This document shows positions 44,881 to 54,328 of a stretch of 64,000 bases of DNA, piece after piece. Each line of letters starts with the position of its first letter. Positions within the stretch are counted from its first letter, which is position 1. The notes under the pieces were generated by a model. That model saw nothing but the letters and a program-made list of their open reading frames with translations, made no database searches and was not told where the DNA came from. The translations under genes were made by a program, and so were the position numbers. Source of the DNA: Lachnoclostridium phytofermentans (GTDB lineage: Bacteria; Bacillota; Clostridia; Lachnospirales; Lachnospiraceae); NCBI RefSeq assembly GCF_000733755.1, contig NZ_JPOF01000003.1, positions 1,094,501 through 1,158,500 on the forward strand, written 5' to 3'.

Positions 44881-45399
44881 TTACTTTTCAACCTTTACAT
44901 CCGTAAAACTGATCTCAACAGGTGTCTCTCGACCAAACATGTCAATGTTAATGGTAACGATTTGTTTATGCTCGTTAATTGCTTTGATCACACCCTGTGT
45001 ATTTTCCCATACACCAGATACTACTGTTACGGTATCGCCTACCGCAAAATCAATTACCATTTCATCTTTCTTAATTCCCATGCTCTTCATTTCGAAGTCA
45101 GTGAGTGGTACCGGTTTTGATCCCGGACCTACAAATCCAGTTACTCCTCTGGTATTACGAACAACATACCAAGTGTCATCATTCATAATCATGTTTAATA
45201 ACACATATCCAGGGAACATCTTCTTCTGAACTTTTTTCTTTACACCGTTCTTCACTTCGATAACATCCTGCAAAGGAACCGAAACTTCCAGTATCTGATC
45301 TTGAAGCTTTCTGTTTTCGATAGTTTTCTCAATGTTGGCTTTTACCTTATTCTCGTATCCCGAGTAGGTATGAACTACGTACCAATTAGCATCTGACAT
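44881..45399 (-). CDS. nusG: transcription termination/antitermination factor NusG
   Basis: 172 residues: NGN domain from NWYVVHTYSGYENKVKANIE to RNTRGVTGFVGPGSKPVPL and a C-terminal KOW domain (GDTVTVVSGVWENTQGVI). It binds RNA polymerase and modulates elongation, pausing and coupling. It lies 19 bases after secE in the usual arrangement. The start has AAGGGTGA upstream. Confidence 0.98.
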   Translation of the reverse strand: MSDANWYVVHTYSGYENKVKANIEKTIENRKLQDQILEVSVPLQDVIEVKNGVKKKVQKKMFPGYVLLNMIMNDDTWYVVRNTRGVTGFVGPGSKPVPLTDFEMKSMGIKKDEMVIDFAVGDTVTVVSGVWENTQGVIKAINEHKQIVTINIDMFGRETPVEISFTDVKVEK

Positions 45400-45418
45400 A
45401 TCATCACCCTTATCCTAG

Positions 45419-45625
45419 TTAAAGTATTATCTTGATTCCAAATTTTATAATCTGGTCAACAACTCCAATAACTATCGCTAAAATAGTGGATATGACAACA
45501 ACAGCTACGGTTTGCTTCGCAAGTGATTCTTTGTCCGGCCAAATGATCTTTTTAAATTCTGACTTAAGACCCTTGAACCAGCTCTTTTTTGGAGCCTTTT
45601 CTAAAGTATTTGCAGTATCTCCCAT
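45419..45625 (-). CDS. secE: preprotein translocase subunit SecE
   Basis: 68 residues: a short basic N-terminus, FKGLKSEFKKIIWPDKESLAKQT and one membrane span (VAVVVISTILAIVIGVVDQII), typical of the short Gram-positive SecE. It stabilises SecY in the translocon. It is encoded between rpmG and nusG. Confidence 0.96.
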   Translation of the reverse strand: MGDTANTLEKAPKKSWFKGLKSEFKKIIWPDKESLAKQTVAVVVISTILAIVIGVVDQIIKFGIKIIL

Positions 45626-45702
45626 AACTTCACTTTCCTTCCTTGTAAAAGGTTTGTCATCTCATAGGACGAATAAAGCTTTCCATCCATCATTAGACAT
45701 TA

Positions 45703-45852
45703 TTACTTAGTTTCTTTGTGTAATGTGTGTGATTTGCAGAATTTACAATACTTCTTGGTTTCCATTCTGTCAGGATGATTTTTCTTTTCCTTTGTAGTGT
45801 TGTAATTACGCTGTTTACATTCTGTACATGCCAATGTAATTTTTACTCGCAC
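45703..45852 (-). CDS. rpmG: ribosomal protein L33
   Basis: 49 residues reading [23 protein letters not shown] then [16 protein letters not shown] from a GTG at 45852 with GGAGG upstream. The four cysteines (CTEC and CKFC) make it the zinc-binding form. It lies upstream of secE as in other Clostridia. Confidence 0.95.
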   Translation of the reverse strand: MRVKITLACTECKQRNYNTTKEKKNHPDRMETKKYCKFCKSHTLHKETK

Positions 45853-46032
45853 AACTTCCACCTCCGTTAATTTTCTGTGGTGAATAAAGCATCTTTGGAT
45901 CTTGAATATGCCGATTCAAAAACCTTGCCCTATTCTTGCGTTAACATGTAACTGCCCTAGCCAAAAGCCAGAACCGATACAGGTCTTCACTGTTTTTAGG
46001 CATAAAAAAAAGACCTCTTCCATAGCCAGTTT
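45853..46032 (-). other. leader of the rpmG-secE-nusG transcript
   Basis: About 170 nt between the promoter and the rpmG ribosome site. It begins with a GGTCTTTTTTTTATG stretch and contains no frame or clear hairpin. No tRNA is present here, although some relatives carry one. Confidence 0.5.
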
Positions 46033-46061
46033 ACTATATCATACTCTGGAGTTCTCGTCAA
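46033..46061 (-). promoter_or_regulatory. promoter of rpmG-secE-nusG
   Basis: TTGACG (46056-46061), 17 bases and TATAGT (46033-46038) on the minus strand. Confidence 0.8.
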
Positions 46062-46201
46062 TGATCTTTTTTTGATTTTATCATATTTCTACTTGCTTTA
46101 TTAAGAAAAAATTATTACTTTCTATCATTTTGTACCATTTTTTATAGTTTATACCTTTATCATAACCTAATATTTAACTTACGTCAAGTAGAGACTCTTT
46201 T

Positions 46202-46238
46202 TCTGCTATGGCAGAAACCCTCACATTTCTACCATAGC
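46202..46238. other. hairpin between the AraC-type regulator and rpmG promoter
   Basis: TGCTATGG-AGAAA pairs with TTTCT-CCATAGCA around eight bases. It lies 28 bases after the regulator stop codon, but no T run follows on the minus strand, so termination there is uncertain. The rest of 46062-46201 is AT-rich and shows nothing else. Confidence 0.5.
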
Positions 46239-46265
46239 AATCTATCTTGAATTACTTTTTATAAA

Positions 46266-47819
46266 CTACCGTTTCCCTTTATTTTCAACAAACTGTTTTG
46301 GAGTAACTCCTACATTTTTTTTAAACACTCTAGAAAAATAGTTTGGATCTTTATAACCTACCATATAACATATTTCTTGTATATTTTTGTCCGAATAAAT
46401 TAACCACTCTTGTGCTTTTTTGATTCGAATATTAGTTAGATAATCTACGTAGGTAACTCCCATCTTTTCTTTAAAGATACGACTAAAATACTGAGGACTT
46501 ATATTTAAAATACTAGCTACCTCTTCTAATGTAATATCCTCATCATAATGAGTGTCAACATAGCGCAGAACTTTTCGTATCGCCGCAAAGGAATTCTCAT
46601 TTTGATTATCTCTTACTGACTTTAAAACGTAATTAACGCTCCGAAATGCCCAAGCGTTGATTTCTCCTTCAGATAACGAATCTAATTCCCGTAAGAGTTC
46701 CATATAATTGGTATACTCAGACTCGCTTCCACCGTCTCTTCTAGTCTTGTTTGATGCCATTACAATTAGTTCTAACAGCTTATTTTTTTTATCTAATATA
46801 TTATAATTGGAGAGCAAATCAAGTAATGTTACCAAATTATTCAATGCTTCTTTATTTCCATCTCGTACATTTAATAAGAACTTCTCTTCCATCTCTGTGT
46901 AAAATTGCTTCTTTTCTTTTCGTTCTTCTGCTACATCTTGCACATGGGAGATACTTCCCATGCGATCATATCTTAAGCTTCGAAGAGCTTCTTCATAGGA
47001 GACTACAAGTTTATCAATCGGCTTTAAACTTCCAATACCAACCTTTGCTTCAATTTGGAACATGTCACGGAATACTTTTCGTATGTACTCACCATAACGG
47101 ATTTGTTCTACTTTTGAGGTATTGCACTCCAATCCGTACTTTTCCATGACAAAGATGACAATGCTACGTGACATCTCCCTTCCAACAATACAGCGATAAC
47201 CAGGGGTAACATTTTTCTTGATTAGCTTGCTAAACCGCTCATATGATATCCTTTCTTTATAGTTTCCTTTTTCTAATGATACATAGATGACATATCCACT
47301 ACCACTTAGATTGAGCATATACTGATAATTTTTCCACTCCCATTGGAAGTCTTCATCATATAATACGGAATACACAAAACTAAATTCAATTAATTCCATA
47401 GCCTGTGCAGCTAAGATTTCGCGGTCCGCCACTAGTTGATATCTTCTACGCTCAGAAGTCTCACAAATTCCTTCCATCGCCTGTCGAAGCTTCTCTTTTG
47501 TGATTGGTTTCATAAGATAGGAATGGGCTCTAACTTCTAACGCTTTTTTTAGACTCGTAACAGACTCGTCTTCTCCATATACTATTATGCCGACTTCATT
47601 ATCTAGTTTACGTATCTCAGAAGCTACAGCGAATCCATCTGTACTTTTTAATTCTTTGGATATCAGAATGATATCTGGATGGTGTTCCAAAAAAACATGA
47701 CAAGCACTTTGACCATCACTTGCCATACCAATGATTTCGGCACCTTTTATCAACTGCTGAACAACTCCGGTGATACTTTTCATCTGATTTAAACTGATAT
47801 CGACTAATAGTACTTTCAT
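46266..47819 (-). CDS. YesN-type response regulator with AraC domain, atypical receiver
   Basis: About 517 residues. An N-terminal receiver-like domain is followed by a long middle region and a C-terminal AraC domain (TLEEVASILNISPQYFSRIFKEKMG and CYMVGYKDPNYFSRVFKK). In the receiver the acceptor position reads DIILISKELKSTDG, so the usual Asp is Ser, and only one acid remains in LLVDIS. The Lys in LMKPIT is kept. It is therefore unlikely to be switched by normal phosphorylation. No kinase gene is adjacent. It is divergent from the subtilase gene and might control it. GGAGG precedes the start. Confidence 0.9.
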   Translation of the reverse strand: MKVLLVDISLNQMKSITGVVQQLIKGAEIIGMASDGQSACHVFLEHHPDIILISKELKSTDGFAVASEIRKLDNEVGIIVYGEDESVTSLKKALEVRAHSYLMKPITKEKLRQAMEGICETSERRRYQLVADREILAAQAMELIEFSFVYSVLYDEDFQWEWKNYQYMLNLSGSGYVIYVSLEKGNYKERISYERFSKLIKKNVTPGYRCIVGREMSRSIVIFVMEKYGLECNTSKVEQIRYGEYIRKVFRDMFQIEAKVGIGSLKPIDKLVVSYEEALRSLRYDRMGSISHVQDVAEERKEKKQFYTEMEEKFLLNVRDGNKEALNNLVTLLDLLSNYNILDKKNKLLELIVMASNKTRRDGGSESEYTNYMELLRELDSLSEGEINAWAFRSVNYVLKSVRDNQNENSFAAIRKVLRYVDTHYDEDITLEEVASILNISPQYFSRIFKEKMGVTYVDYLTNIRIKKAQEWLIYSDKNIQEICYMVGYKDPNYFSRVFKKNVGVTPKQFVENKGKR

Positions 47820-47924
47820 TGTTTTCCTCCTCTTTTGGTTATGTACATTCCTAATATTCTGATTTTAATCTATTTTGACATATAATTGCCACTAAAAAAC
47901 CATAATTTTTGTCTAAAAATAAGA

Positions 47925-47952
47925 TTGTAAATAAAAATAAATATGATATTAT
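47925..47952 (+). promoter_or_regulatory. candidate promoter of the subtilase gene
   Basis: TTGTAA, 16 bases and TATTAT on the plus strand, about 90 bases before the subtilase start. Confidence 0.5.
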
Positions 47953-48039
47953 TGAGTTGCTTTTGAAAGAGTATATATTTTTAACATTAATATAGATACC
48001 CAGTAACCAGTTAATTTTCATTCAAAGAAGGAGCTTTCT

Positions 48040-50265
48040 ATGGTACATATTCGAAAACATATAAACTTCATATTAATCTCGCTGCTTCTTTGTCTTTGTT
48101 TTCCAATAAATAGCGAAGGACAAGAGCCTAGCTTGTTTGACACAAACAAAGAAAAAGGTGAGGTTGTCTCTGATAAAGCAGCAGATTCCTCCTTAACTGA
48201 ACTCGTTCTCCTTTGGGATGCTAAGGTATCAAGGGAAGAAAAAGAAAAGGTCTTATCTACTTATAATACATCGTTACAAATCCTTGAGGAATTTGACAAC
48301 TACATGCTTTGTACAACAAATATCTCCGATACCGATTCCTTAATACATACGCTTCGAGGATTCAAGGAAATTAGTGCTGTTGATTATAACGGGGAGATTG
48401 CACTACTATCCACCGATGATCCGTACTATTACTCCCAATGGCCGGTCGAAAACAATGGCAACTATTTACAACATACTCTAAACAGTCAAGTTCTTCAGTC
48501 TAGTACGTATGACATTGACTTAGAGCTATCTGAAGCTTGGACTGCTTATAATAAAGATAATCATCAAACTCGTCAAGTAATCGTAGCCATAGTGGATACC
48601 GGAATAGATTATGAACATCCCGATCTAAAAGACCAGATGTGGATCAATCAAAACGAAATCCCAGGAGATGGTATCGATAATGATAACAATGGGTATATTG
48701 ATGATATCTATGGGTGGGATTACTATAATAATGATAATACAATCTGTCATTATGATACTAAAACTATGGCCGCTAGTAAAGAGGATAATGATGACCATGG
48801 TACACACTGTGCTGGAATTATTGCAGCCTCTGCAAACAACCAGATTGGAATTGCAGGAGTAGCCTCTAATATTGACGTAAAAATAATGTCTTTAAAGATT
48901 CATGGAGGAGTGAATGGTAAAGGAACTATCGGGAATGCAATAAAAGCAATTAAATATGCTACCATGATGGGAGCTGATGTATGTAACCTAAGTTGGGGTT
49001 CTACTACCTATAATCAAGCTCTTGATCAAACAATCAGGGAATCCTCTATGTTATTTGTTGCAGCTGCTGGAAACAGCGGTGCAGATAACGATGCAATACC
49101 GATGTATCCGGCCAGTTTACCTTTAGATAATATTATTTCTGTTACTTTTATTAATCCAAATGGTGCTTTAACAGTAAAGTCTAATTACGGTGCAACCTCA
49201 GTAGATATAGCAGCTCCTGGCGTAGATATTCTAAGTACTGTTGTAGGCGGATACCGTGCTTCCTCTGGCTCTTCCATGGCTGCACCTCATGTAGCAGGGA
49301 TAGCTGCAATCTTATACTCCAGCGCCTCACAGTTATACCCCTCTAATGTCAAAGAGGTATTACTGATGAATTACAAGCCTTTAACGAATTTAAGCTCATT
49401 TACTTACTATCCTGGAATACCAAATGCCTACGCATGCATTGAGGCCATGGACTTATTACAAAGCGATACAAAAAAACCGTCTATTTCGATCAATACAGGA
49501 TATGAGAATGGTAGCCTCATTGCTTTTATTGAAGCGATTGACAAGGGTAATTCAGGAATTCGCGTTATTTCCTATCAACCTGGAAAGAAGACCTTAGACG
49601 ATTTTAAACATGGTACAATTGGCACATCGATTAACGAAGGAAAAATAGATGTAGCGAAGGCTGGTTGGTATACCTTTTACGTTAGTGACTATGCCGGAAA
49701 TGAGGTTATTTTACCATATGAAATAATAGATGATAACAAAGCCCCAACTATTACTGCAAGCTATAGTACCTCGCTAATCGATAATACAATCACTATCTCT
49801 ACCACCATTAAAGATTCAAAAAGCGGTATTAAAACTGCAAAATACCTACCTGGCAAAAAGACAGTCAAAGATTTTCTTAGTGGTAAAGAGGGAACCCCTC
49901 TTAATCTTAGTAACCATAACGCTTCGATACAAGTGACAAAACCCGGTACTTATACCATATACGCCTCGGATTACCGCGGGAACAAGACTGTTTATGTGAT
50001 TGATTGCGAATTAATTCCTATCACTGATGTTGAACTATCAGAGGAAACAAAAACTTTGTCCATAGGTTCTGTAAGCCGCTTAGATGCAGATGTCACACCT
50101 CGCATTAACACAGATCGACTTTACTATTATTCTTCTAATCCTTCCGTTGCAAGTGTAAGTCAATGGGGATTAATACATGCCAAATCAAAAGGGCATGCTA
50201 CGATTTATGTGCAAACTTCAAGTGGGATTACTCAAAAATGCAGAATTGTCGTTTTTAAGGAATAA
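48040..50265 (+). CDS. secreted subtilisin-like serine protease (S8)
   Basis: 741 residues. Signal peptide (residues 8-27), an inhibitor-I9-like propeptide (about 50-125), then the catalytic domain with Asp186 in IVDTGID, His253 in DDHGTHCAG and Ser412 in GSSMAAPHVAG. A calcium-type GDGIDNDNNGYIDD loop follows the Asp. After the protease come two similar repeats (YQPGKKTLDDF and YLPGKKTVKDF) and a C-terminal Ig-like BIG2 domain (VELSEETKTLSIGS). There is no sortase motif. It likely degrades external protein. AAGGAG precedes the start. Confidence 0.95.
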   Translation: MVHIRKHINFILISLLLCLCFPINSEGQEPSLFDTNKEKGEVVSDKAADSSLTELVLLWDAKVSREEKEKVLSTYNTSLQILEEFDNYMLCTTNISDTDSLIHTLRGFKEISAVDYNGEIALLSTDDPYYYSQWPVENNGNYLQHTLNSQVLQSSTYDIDLELSEAWTAYNKDNHQTRQVIVAIVDTGIDYEHPDLKDQMWINQNEIPGDGIDNDNNGYIDDIYGWDYYNNDNTICHYDTKTMAASKEDNDDHGTHCAGIIAASANNQIGIAGVASNIDVKIMSLKIHGGVNGKGTIGNAIKAIKYATMMGADVCNLSWGSTTYNQALDQTIRESSMLFVAAAGNSGADNDAIPMYPASLPLDNIISVTFINPNGALTVKSNYGATSVDIAAPGVDILSTVVGGYRASSGSSMAAPHVAGIAAILYSSASQLYPSNVKEVLLMNYKPLTNLSSFTYYPGIPNAYACIEAMDLLQSDTKKPSISINTGYENGSLIAFIEAIDKGNSGIRVISYQPGKKTLDDFKHGTIGTSINEGKIDVAKAGWYTFYVSDYAGNEVILPYEIIDDNKAPTITASYSTSLIDNTITISTTIKDSKSGIKTAKYLPGKKTVKDFLSGKEGTPLNLSNHNASIQVTKPGTYTIYASDYRGNKTVYVIDCELIPITDVELSEETKTLSIGSVSRLDADVTPRINTDRLYYYSSNPSVASVSQWGLIHAKSKGHATIYVQTSSGITQKCRIVVFKE

Positions 50266-50324
50266 GAGTAGTTTATGTATCTGTAATCTTTCAACCAACA
50301 AAATGGAGCTCTTCGTAAGTTTTC

Positions 50325-50381
50325 TTTGATAACAACAAGAAAAAGCACGCTTCGCGAACTTTTCCTTGTCATGAATAAAAA
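50325..50381 (-). repeat. post-terminator element, copy R3
   Basis: Minus strand: TTTTTATTCATGACAAGG, then AAAAG pairing with CTTTTT around a CGCGAAGCG loop, and CTTGTTGTTATCAAAG. It begins in the T tract of the pepF terminator and is the longest match to copy R2. Confidence 0.7.
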
Positions 50382-50383
50382 GA

Positions 50384-50428
50384 GGGTTGTTGCAAAATAA
50401 GAATTCTTTCATTATTTTGCAACAGCCC
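50384..50428. terminator. pepF terminator with TTGCAAAATA hairpin
   Basis: GGGTTGTTGCAAAATAA (50384-50400) pairs with 50412-50428, with one G-T pair and an eleven-base loop. The T-rich side faces the minus strand, so it mainly ends pepF, but it also lies downstream of the convergent subtilase gene. Confidence 0.88.
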
Positions 50429-50499
50429 TCCTTTCTCTATCTATTGATAACTTTAATATTTCTAGAAAATTCTAGCACAGAAGCAATAGTGTTTCTTAA

Positions 50500-52293
50500 C
50501 TATACTAAGCTTTCAAACTCATCTATTAAATCTCCAAGCTTCTTAAGGGCTTCTTCTACTGGTTCTGAGGTACTCATATCAATTCCTGCAATCTTTAATA
50601 AGGAAATTGGATCTGCTGATCTTCCGCCACTTAAGAATTGCAAATAATCCTTCACTGCCGGCTCCCCTTCTGTTAAGATACGGTTTGATAATGCTACTGC
50701 AGCAGAGTATCCTGTTGCGTACTGGAATACATAATAATTGTAATAGAAATGAGGGATTCTAGCCCATTCAATCGCAATCTTATCATCAATTACAACATCT
50801 TTTCCATAGTATTTCTCGTTTAATCCACGATAAGCTTCACAAAGCATATCAGCAGTCAGTGTTTCCCCCTGTTCTGACTTTGTATTAATGAGTAGTTCAA
50901 ACTCAGCAAACATTGTCTGACGGTATAATGTAGTACGATAATTTTCAAGAAGATGATTGATTAAATACGCCCTCTTTTTCTTATCTGTTGTATTCTTTAA
51001 CAAATATTGCATTAACAGATTTTCATTGCAGGTAGATGCTACTTCAGCAACAAAGATAACATATTCACTATAAATTGTTGGCTGAGTATGATTAGACAAA
51101 TAAGAGTGTAATGCATGACCCATTTCATGAGCTAACGTAAACATACTATCAAGAGTATCCGAATAATTCATCAATACATAAGGATGAACTCTTGCACCAG
51201 CGGAGTATGCACCACTACGCTTTCCTTCATTTTCATAAACATCAATCCAACGACTATTAAAACCTTCTTCTAGGATACGGATATAATCCTCTCCTAATGG
51301 TCTTAACGCTTCTATGATTGTCTTCTTTGCTTCCTCAAAACTTACTTTACTGTCTGCTTCTTCTATAATTGGGGTATAGAGGTCATACATATGAAGCTCT
51401 TCTAAGCCAAGAACTTTCTTTCTTATCTCCATGTAACGATGAAGATAATGTAGGTTCTTATTTACTGCTTCGATTAAGCTATGATATACCGATACTGGTA
51501 CTTCTGTTACATCAAGAGCTGCTTCAATCGTAGTGTTGTATTTTTTAGCCTTTGCAAAGAATTGTAATTGCTTCACCTGCGAATTTAAGATAGATGCTGA
51601 CGTATTCTTAAATTGCTCATATACACTATAGAGTGCATCAAAAGCTTCTTTTCGTACTCTTCTGTCTTTGCTTTCCATGAATGGAATAAAGTTACCATGA
51701 GTAACACGAACCTTATCACCATCCTCATCTGTAATCTCAGGGAATACTAAATCAGCATTATTCAGTGCTGAATTAATGCTGCCTGGTGTAGATGCCATCT
51801 CTCCTGCAGCAGCAAGCAACCTCTCTTCTGCATCTGAAAGTACGTGTTCCTTCATTCTTCTTTGTGAATCTATATGACGACGGTATAATTCTAAGCCTTT
51901 TTCTTCTTGATAAAATTCTTCTAACTTATCGTCTGGTATCGATATAATTTCAGGAGTCTCAAAAGAAAGAGCTTCTGATACTTCTACATAAGCAGTCATC
52001 ATCGCGCCATCCATCGCTTGATAAGTGGAATTTTTGGTGTCCTGATCATGTTTTCTTGAAGAATAATTTAACAAGTCATCTAATAATCTTAATAATTCCT
52101 CTACTTGTTGATAAAACTCTAGTAATGTCTTAGCACTGCTACCAAGTGTTCCTTTAAACGTTAATAATTTTTCCTTATATTCTTTTAATACTTCGAGATT
52201 TTTGTACCATAGTTCATCGCTTGCAAATAAATCTTCCATAGCCCATGTATTTTCTATAGCGACTTCACTACGTTTTTTTAATTCTTTTGCCAT
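50500..52293 (-). CDS. pepF: oligoendopeptidase F
   Basis: 597 residues of the M3B family. The zinc motif HEMGHALHSYLS and the downstream Glu in EVASTCNENLL are present, as is the N-terminal oligopeptidase region. It degrades short peptides in the cytoplasm. Its ATG follows the lacI-type gene after 17 bases, with AAGGAG between, so the two are probably one transcript. Length and motifs match the family. Confidence 0.95.
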   Translation of the reverse strand: MAKELKKRSEVAIENTWAMEDLFASDELWYKNLEVLKEYKEKLLTFKGTLGSSAKTLLEFYQQVEELLRLLDDLLNYSSRKHDQDTKNSTYQAMDGAMMTAYVEVSEALSFETPEIISIPDDKLEEFYQEEKGLELYRRHIDSQRRMKEHVLSDAEERLLAAAGEMASTPGSINSALNNADLVFPEITDEDGDKVRVTHGNFIPFMESKDRRVRKEAFDALYSVYEQFKNTSASILNSQVKQLQFFAKAKKYNTTIEAALDVTEVPVSVYHSLIEAVNKNLHYLHRYMEIRKKVLGLEELHMYDLYTPIIEEADSKVSFEEAKKTIIEALRPLGEDYIRILEEGFNSRWIDVYENEGKRSGAYSAGARVHPYVLMNYSDTLDSMFTLAHEMGHALHSYLSNHTQPTIYSEYVIFVAEVASTCNENLLMQYLLKNTTDKKKRAYLINHLLENYRTTLYRQTMFAEFELLINTKSEQGETLTADMLCEAYRGLNEKYYGKDVVIDDKIAIEWARIPHFYYNYYVFQYATGYSAAVALSNRILTEGEPAVKDYLQFLSGGRSADPISLLKIAGIDMSTSEPVEEALKKLGDLIDEFESLV

Positions 52294-52310
52294 GGTGGCT
52301 CCTTTCTATA

Positions 52311-53321
52311 TTATCTAAGTTTTTTAACAGAATCGCCTATCATTAATTCTGCCCTTAACACAATATTCTCCAAAGGGGTAGACATAGGACTTTCCATTAA
52401 ACAAATTAATTTTTTTGCTGCATGTTCCCCTAATTTTTCTGTATCCTGCTTCACTGTGGTTAACTTTGGTTCTAGAGCTTGAGAGATAGAGATGCCATCA
52501 AATCCTGCTACCGATATATCCTCTGGAAACCTTAGTCCAGCTCGCTTAATAGCTTTAATAACTCCAAGCGCCGCGTAGTCATCAGAAGCTATAATGCAGG
52601 TTGGCCTATCCGAAAGGTTTAATAATTCATACGTAAATTCCTCAGCCGACTCAGCAAGACGATATTCGCCTTCTTTCATATAACTTTCTGGTATCTGAAT
52701 TTCATGTTCCGCCAATACTTGGTGAAATGCAACCAAACGATTATGAGTTACAGAACTCTTATTTCCATGGATATAGGCTATTTTCTTATGCCCCATCGAA
52801 ACAATATATTCCACCAGTTCTCTCATACCACCGGTGTTATCCGACAAGATACTGATTGCTTCATTGAACGAATGATCAATTGTAACAACTGGAAAATCAC
52901 TATTCACTACATCTAATACCTCAGGGTTGGTAAAGTCAGCACATACAATACAAATTCCATCAAAGTTACGATATTTACAATGCTCAAGATAAGTCATTCT
53001 ACGATTTCCTATATTGTTCTCAATAAACGTAATATCATAACCACCACGACTCGCATTCTCTCTAAGTGCGGCTAAAATGTGTGCAAAGTATTCATTTTTT
53101 AATCCATAAACAGATAGGGTATCAAATAATACACCAATATTATATGATTTTTTAAGTTTCAGTTGTCTGGCATAAGAGTTTGGTACATACCCAAGCTCCT
53201 CTGCTGCTTTCATAACCGCTTTAGAGGTCTCTTCTCCTATTTCTCGATATCCATTTAATACTTTACTTACCGTTGAGACTGATACCCCACATTTTAACGA
53301 AATATCTCGAATCGTAGCCAT
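52311..53321 (-). CDS. LacI-family transcriptional regulator
   Basis: 336 residues. The N-terminal HTH reads TIRDISLKCGVSVSTVSKVLNGYREIGEETS, followed by a hinge helix (YVPNSYARQLK) and a periplasmic-binding-like effector domain ending in the typical PLT-like TTVKQD segment. Effector and targets are unknown. It precedes pepF directly, an unusual pairing for a LacI protein, so its real targets may lie elsewhere. Confidence 0.92.
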   Translation of the reverse strand: MATIRDISLKCGVSVSTVSKVLNGYREIGEETSKAVMKAAEELGYVPNSYARQLKLKKSYNIGVLFDTLSVYGLKNEYFAHILAALRENASRGGYDITFIENNIGNRRMTYLEHCKYRNFDGICIVCADFTNPEVLDVVNSDFPVVTIDHSFNEAISILSDNTGGMRELVEYIVSMGHKKIAYIHGNKSSVTHNRLVAFHQVLAEHEIQIPESYMKEGEYRLAESAEEFTYELLNLSDRPTCIIASDDYAALGVIKAIKRAGLRFPEDISVAGFDGISISQALEPKLTTVKQDTEKLGEHAAKKLICLMESPMSTPLENIVLRAELMIGDSVKKLR

Positions 53322-53427
53322 CTTCTTATTCTCCTGTACTGATATATTTTTCTGACTAATGTTTATAGGAAACCACTTTGCAATTCCCTGTAAATTACCA
53401 ATACCTCTTAACCTTATCTCAGTGTCT

Positions 53428-53934
53428 TTACCATTGATTTATTGCTCTCGATAACTTCTTCCAAACAATTGCTCCTACAATTCCAATCACTGTTCCCATA
53501 CCAATTCCCCCTAAAATCAGATATGGAAGTTGAAATATAATAAGTCTTCCTAGCACACACATAGCTACTATAATCTGACCCACATTATGGGCAACACCGC
53601 CAGCAATAGAAACACCTATCATACTAAAACCTTTTATCTTCTTTAGGCAAATCATGGTGAATAGACTTAAGAAAGCTCCTGCCATGCTAAACCAAAACAT
53701 TGACATATTACCAAAGGTCAAACTTACTAAAAGTACTCTCACTACAGATAAGCTAAATGCTGCATTTGCTCCAAGTGCATACAATCCTATTAACACAACA
53801 ATGTTAGCTAAACCAAGCTTAATTCCGGGAATAGGAATTGGTATTGGAATCAGAGTTTCAATGTAACTTAGAATAAAGGCAAGTGCAATCAACATCCCAT
53901 AGAGTGCTATTTTTCTTGTATTACTTTTGTGCAT
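53428..53934 (-). CDS. Gx transporter family membrane protein
   Basis: 168 residues with five or so membrane spans. The repeated IPIPIPIPGIKLGLANIVVLIGLY segment and the C-terminal glycine-rich span (LILGGIGMGTVIGIVGAIVWKK) match the family once called heptaprenyl diphosphate synthase component I, which resembles ECF-type substrate-binding subunits. The substrate is not known. It has its own promoter at 54059-54087. Confidence 0.85.
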   Translation of the reverse strand: MHKSNTRKIALYGMLIALAFILSYIETLIPIPIPIPGIKLGLANIVVLIGLYALGANAAFSLSVVRVLLVSLTFGNMSMFWFSMAGAFLSLFTMICLKKIKGFSMIGVSIAGGVAHNVGQIIVAMCVLGRLIIFQLPYLILGGIGMGTVIGIVGAIVWKKLSRAINQW

Positions 53935-54058
53935 AGATTCTTTTGCCTTTCTATTTCTTAAAGAAGCAGTACATTTATATAAATCATGGTCTTAAGCTTC
54001 TCTCATTATACTAAATTATCCCTAGAGAAGTTATATCTGCCATGCTTCCATGTCATGA

Positions 54059-54087
54059 ATTATATACCATTTAAATAAGTGAAACAA
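54059..54087 (-). promoter_or_regulatory. promoter of the Gx transporter gene
   Basis: TTGTTT (54082-54087), 17 bases and TATAAT (54059-54064) on the minus strand. The remainder of 53935-54160 shows nothing else. Confidence 0.65.
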
Positions 54088-54164
54088 GGGTATATTATTT
54101 TATTTCTATGTATTATCCTATAAATTGCTGTTTCTACACAAGTTATCTTAGTATAAAAGCAACC

Positions 54165-54206
54165 AAAAGCGTAGCAATAGTACAACAGCCATTGCTACGC
54201 TTTTTG
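54165..54206. terminator. terminator of the ABC/CARDB operon
   Basis: AAAAGCGTAGCAAT pairs perfectly with ATTGCTACGCTTTT around twelve bases. It lies about 120 bases after the permease stop on the minus strand, with T-rich flanks on both sides. Confidence 0.85.
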
Positions 54207-54328
54207 GGTAATCCATTTTACTTTAAATCATCAGTTTAATTTTAACTTATTGGTTCGTTATCTCTTAACAAATTACAAATTATTTAGCCCTCAGGCTATC
54301 AATTCCTATTAATAAACTTAATAACCTT

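Noticed and set aside
45626-46060. tRNA gene near secE/rpmG, as in some Clostridia
   Set aside because: No cloverleaf or TTCRA-type T-loop could be found on either strand.
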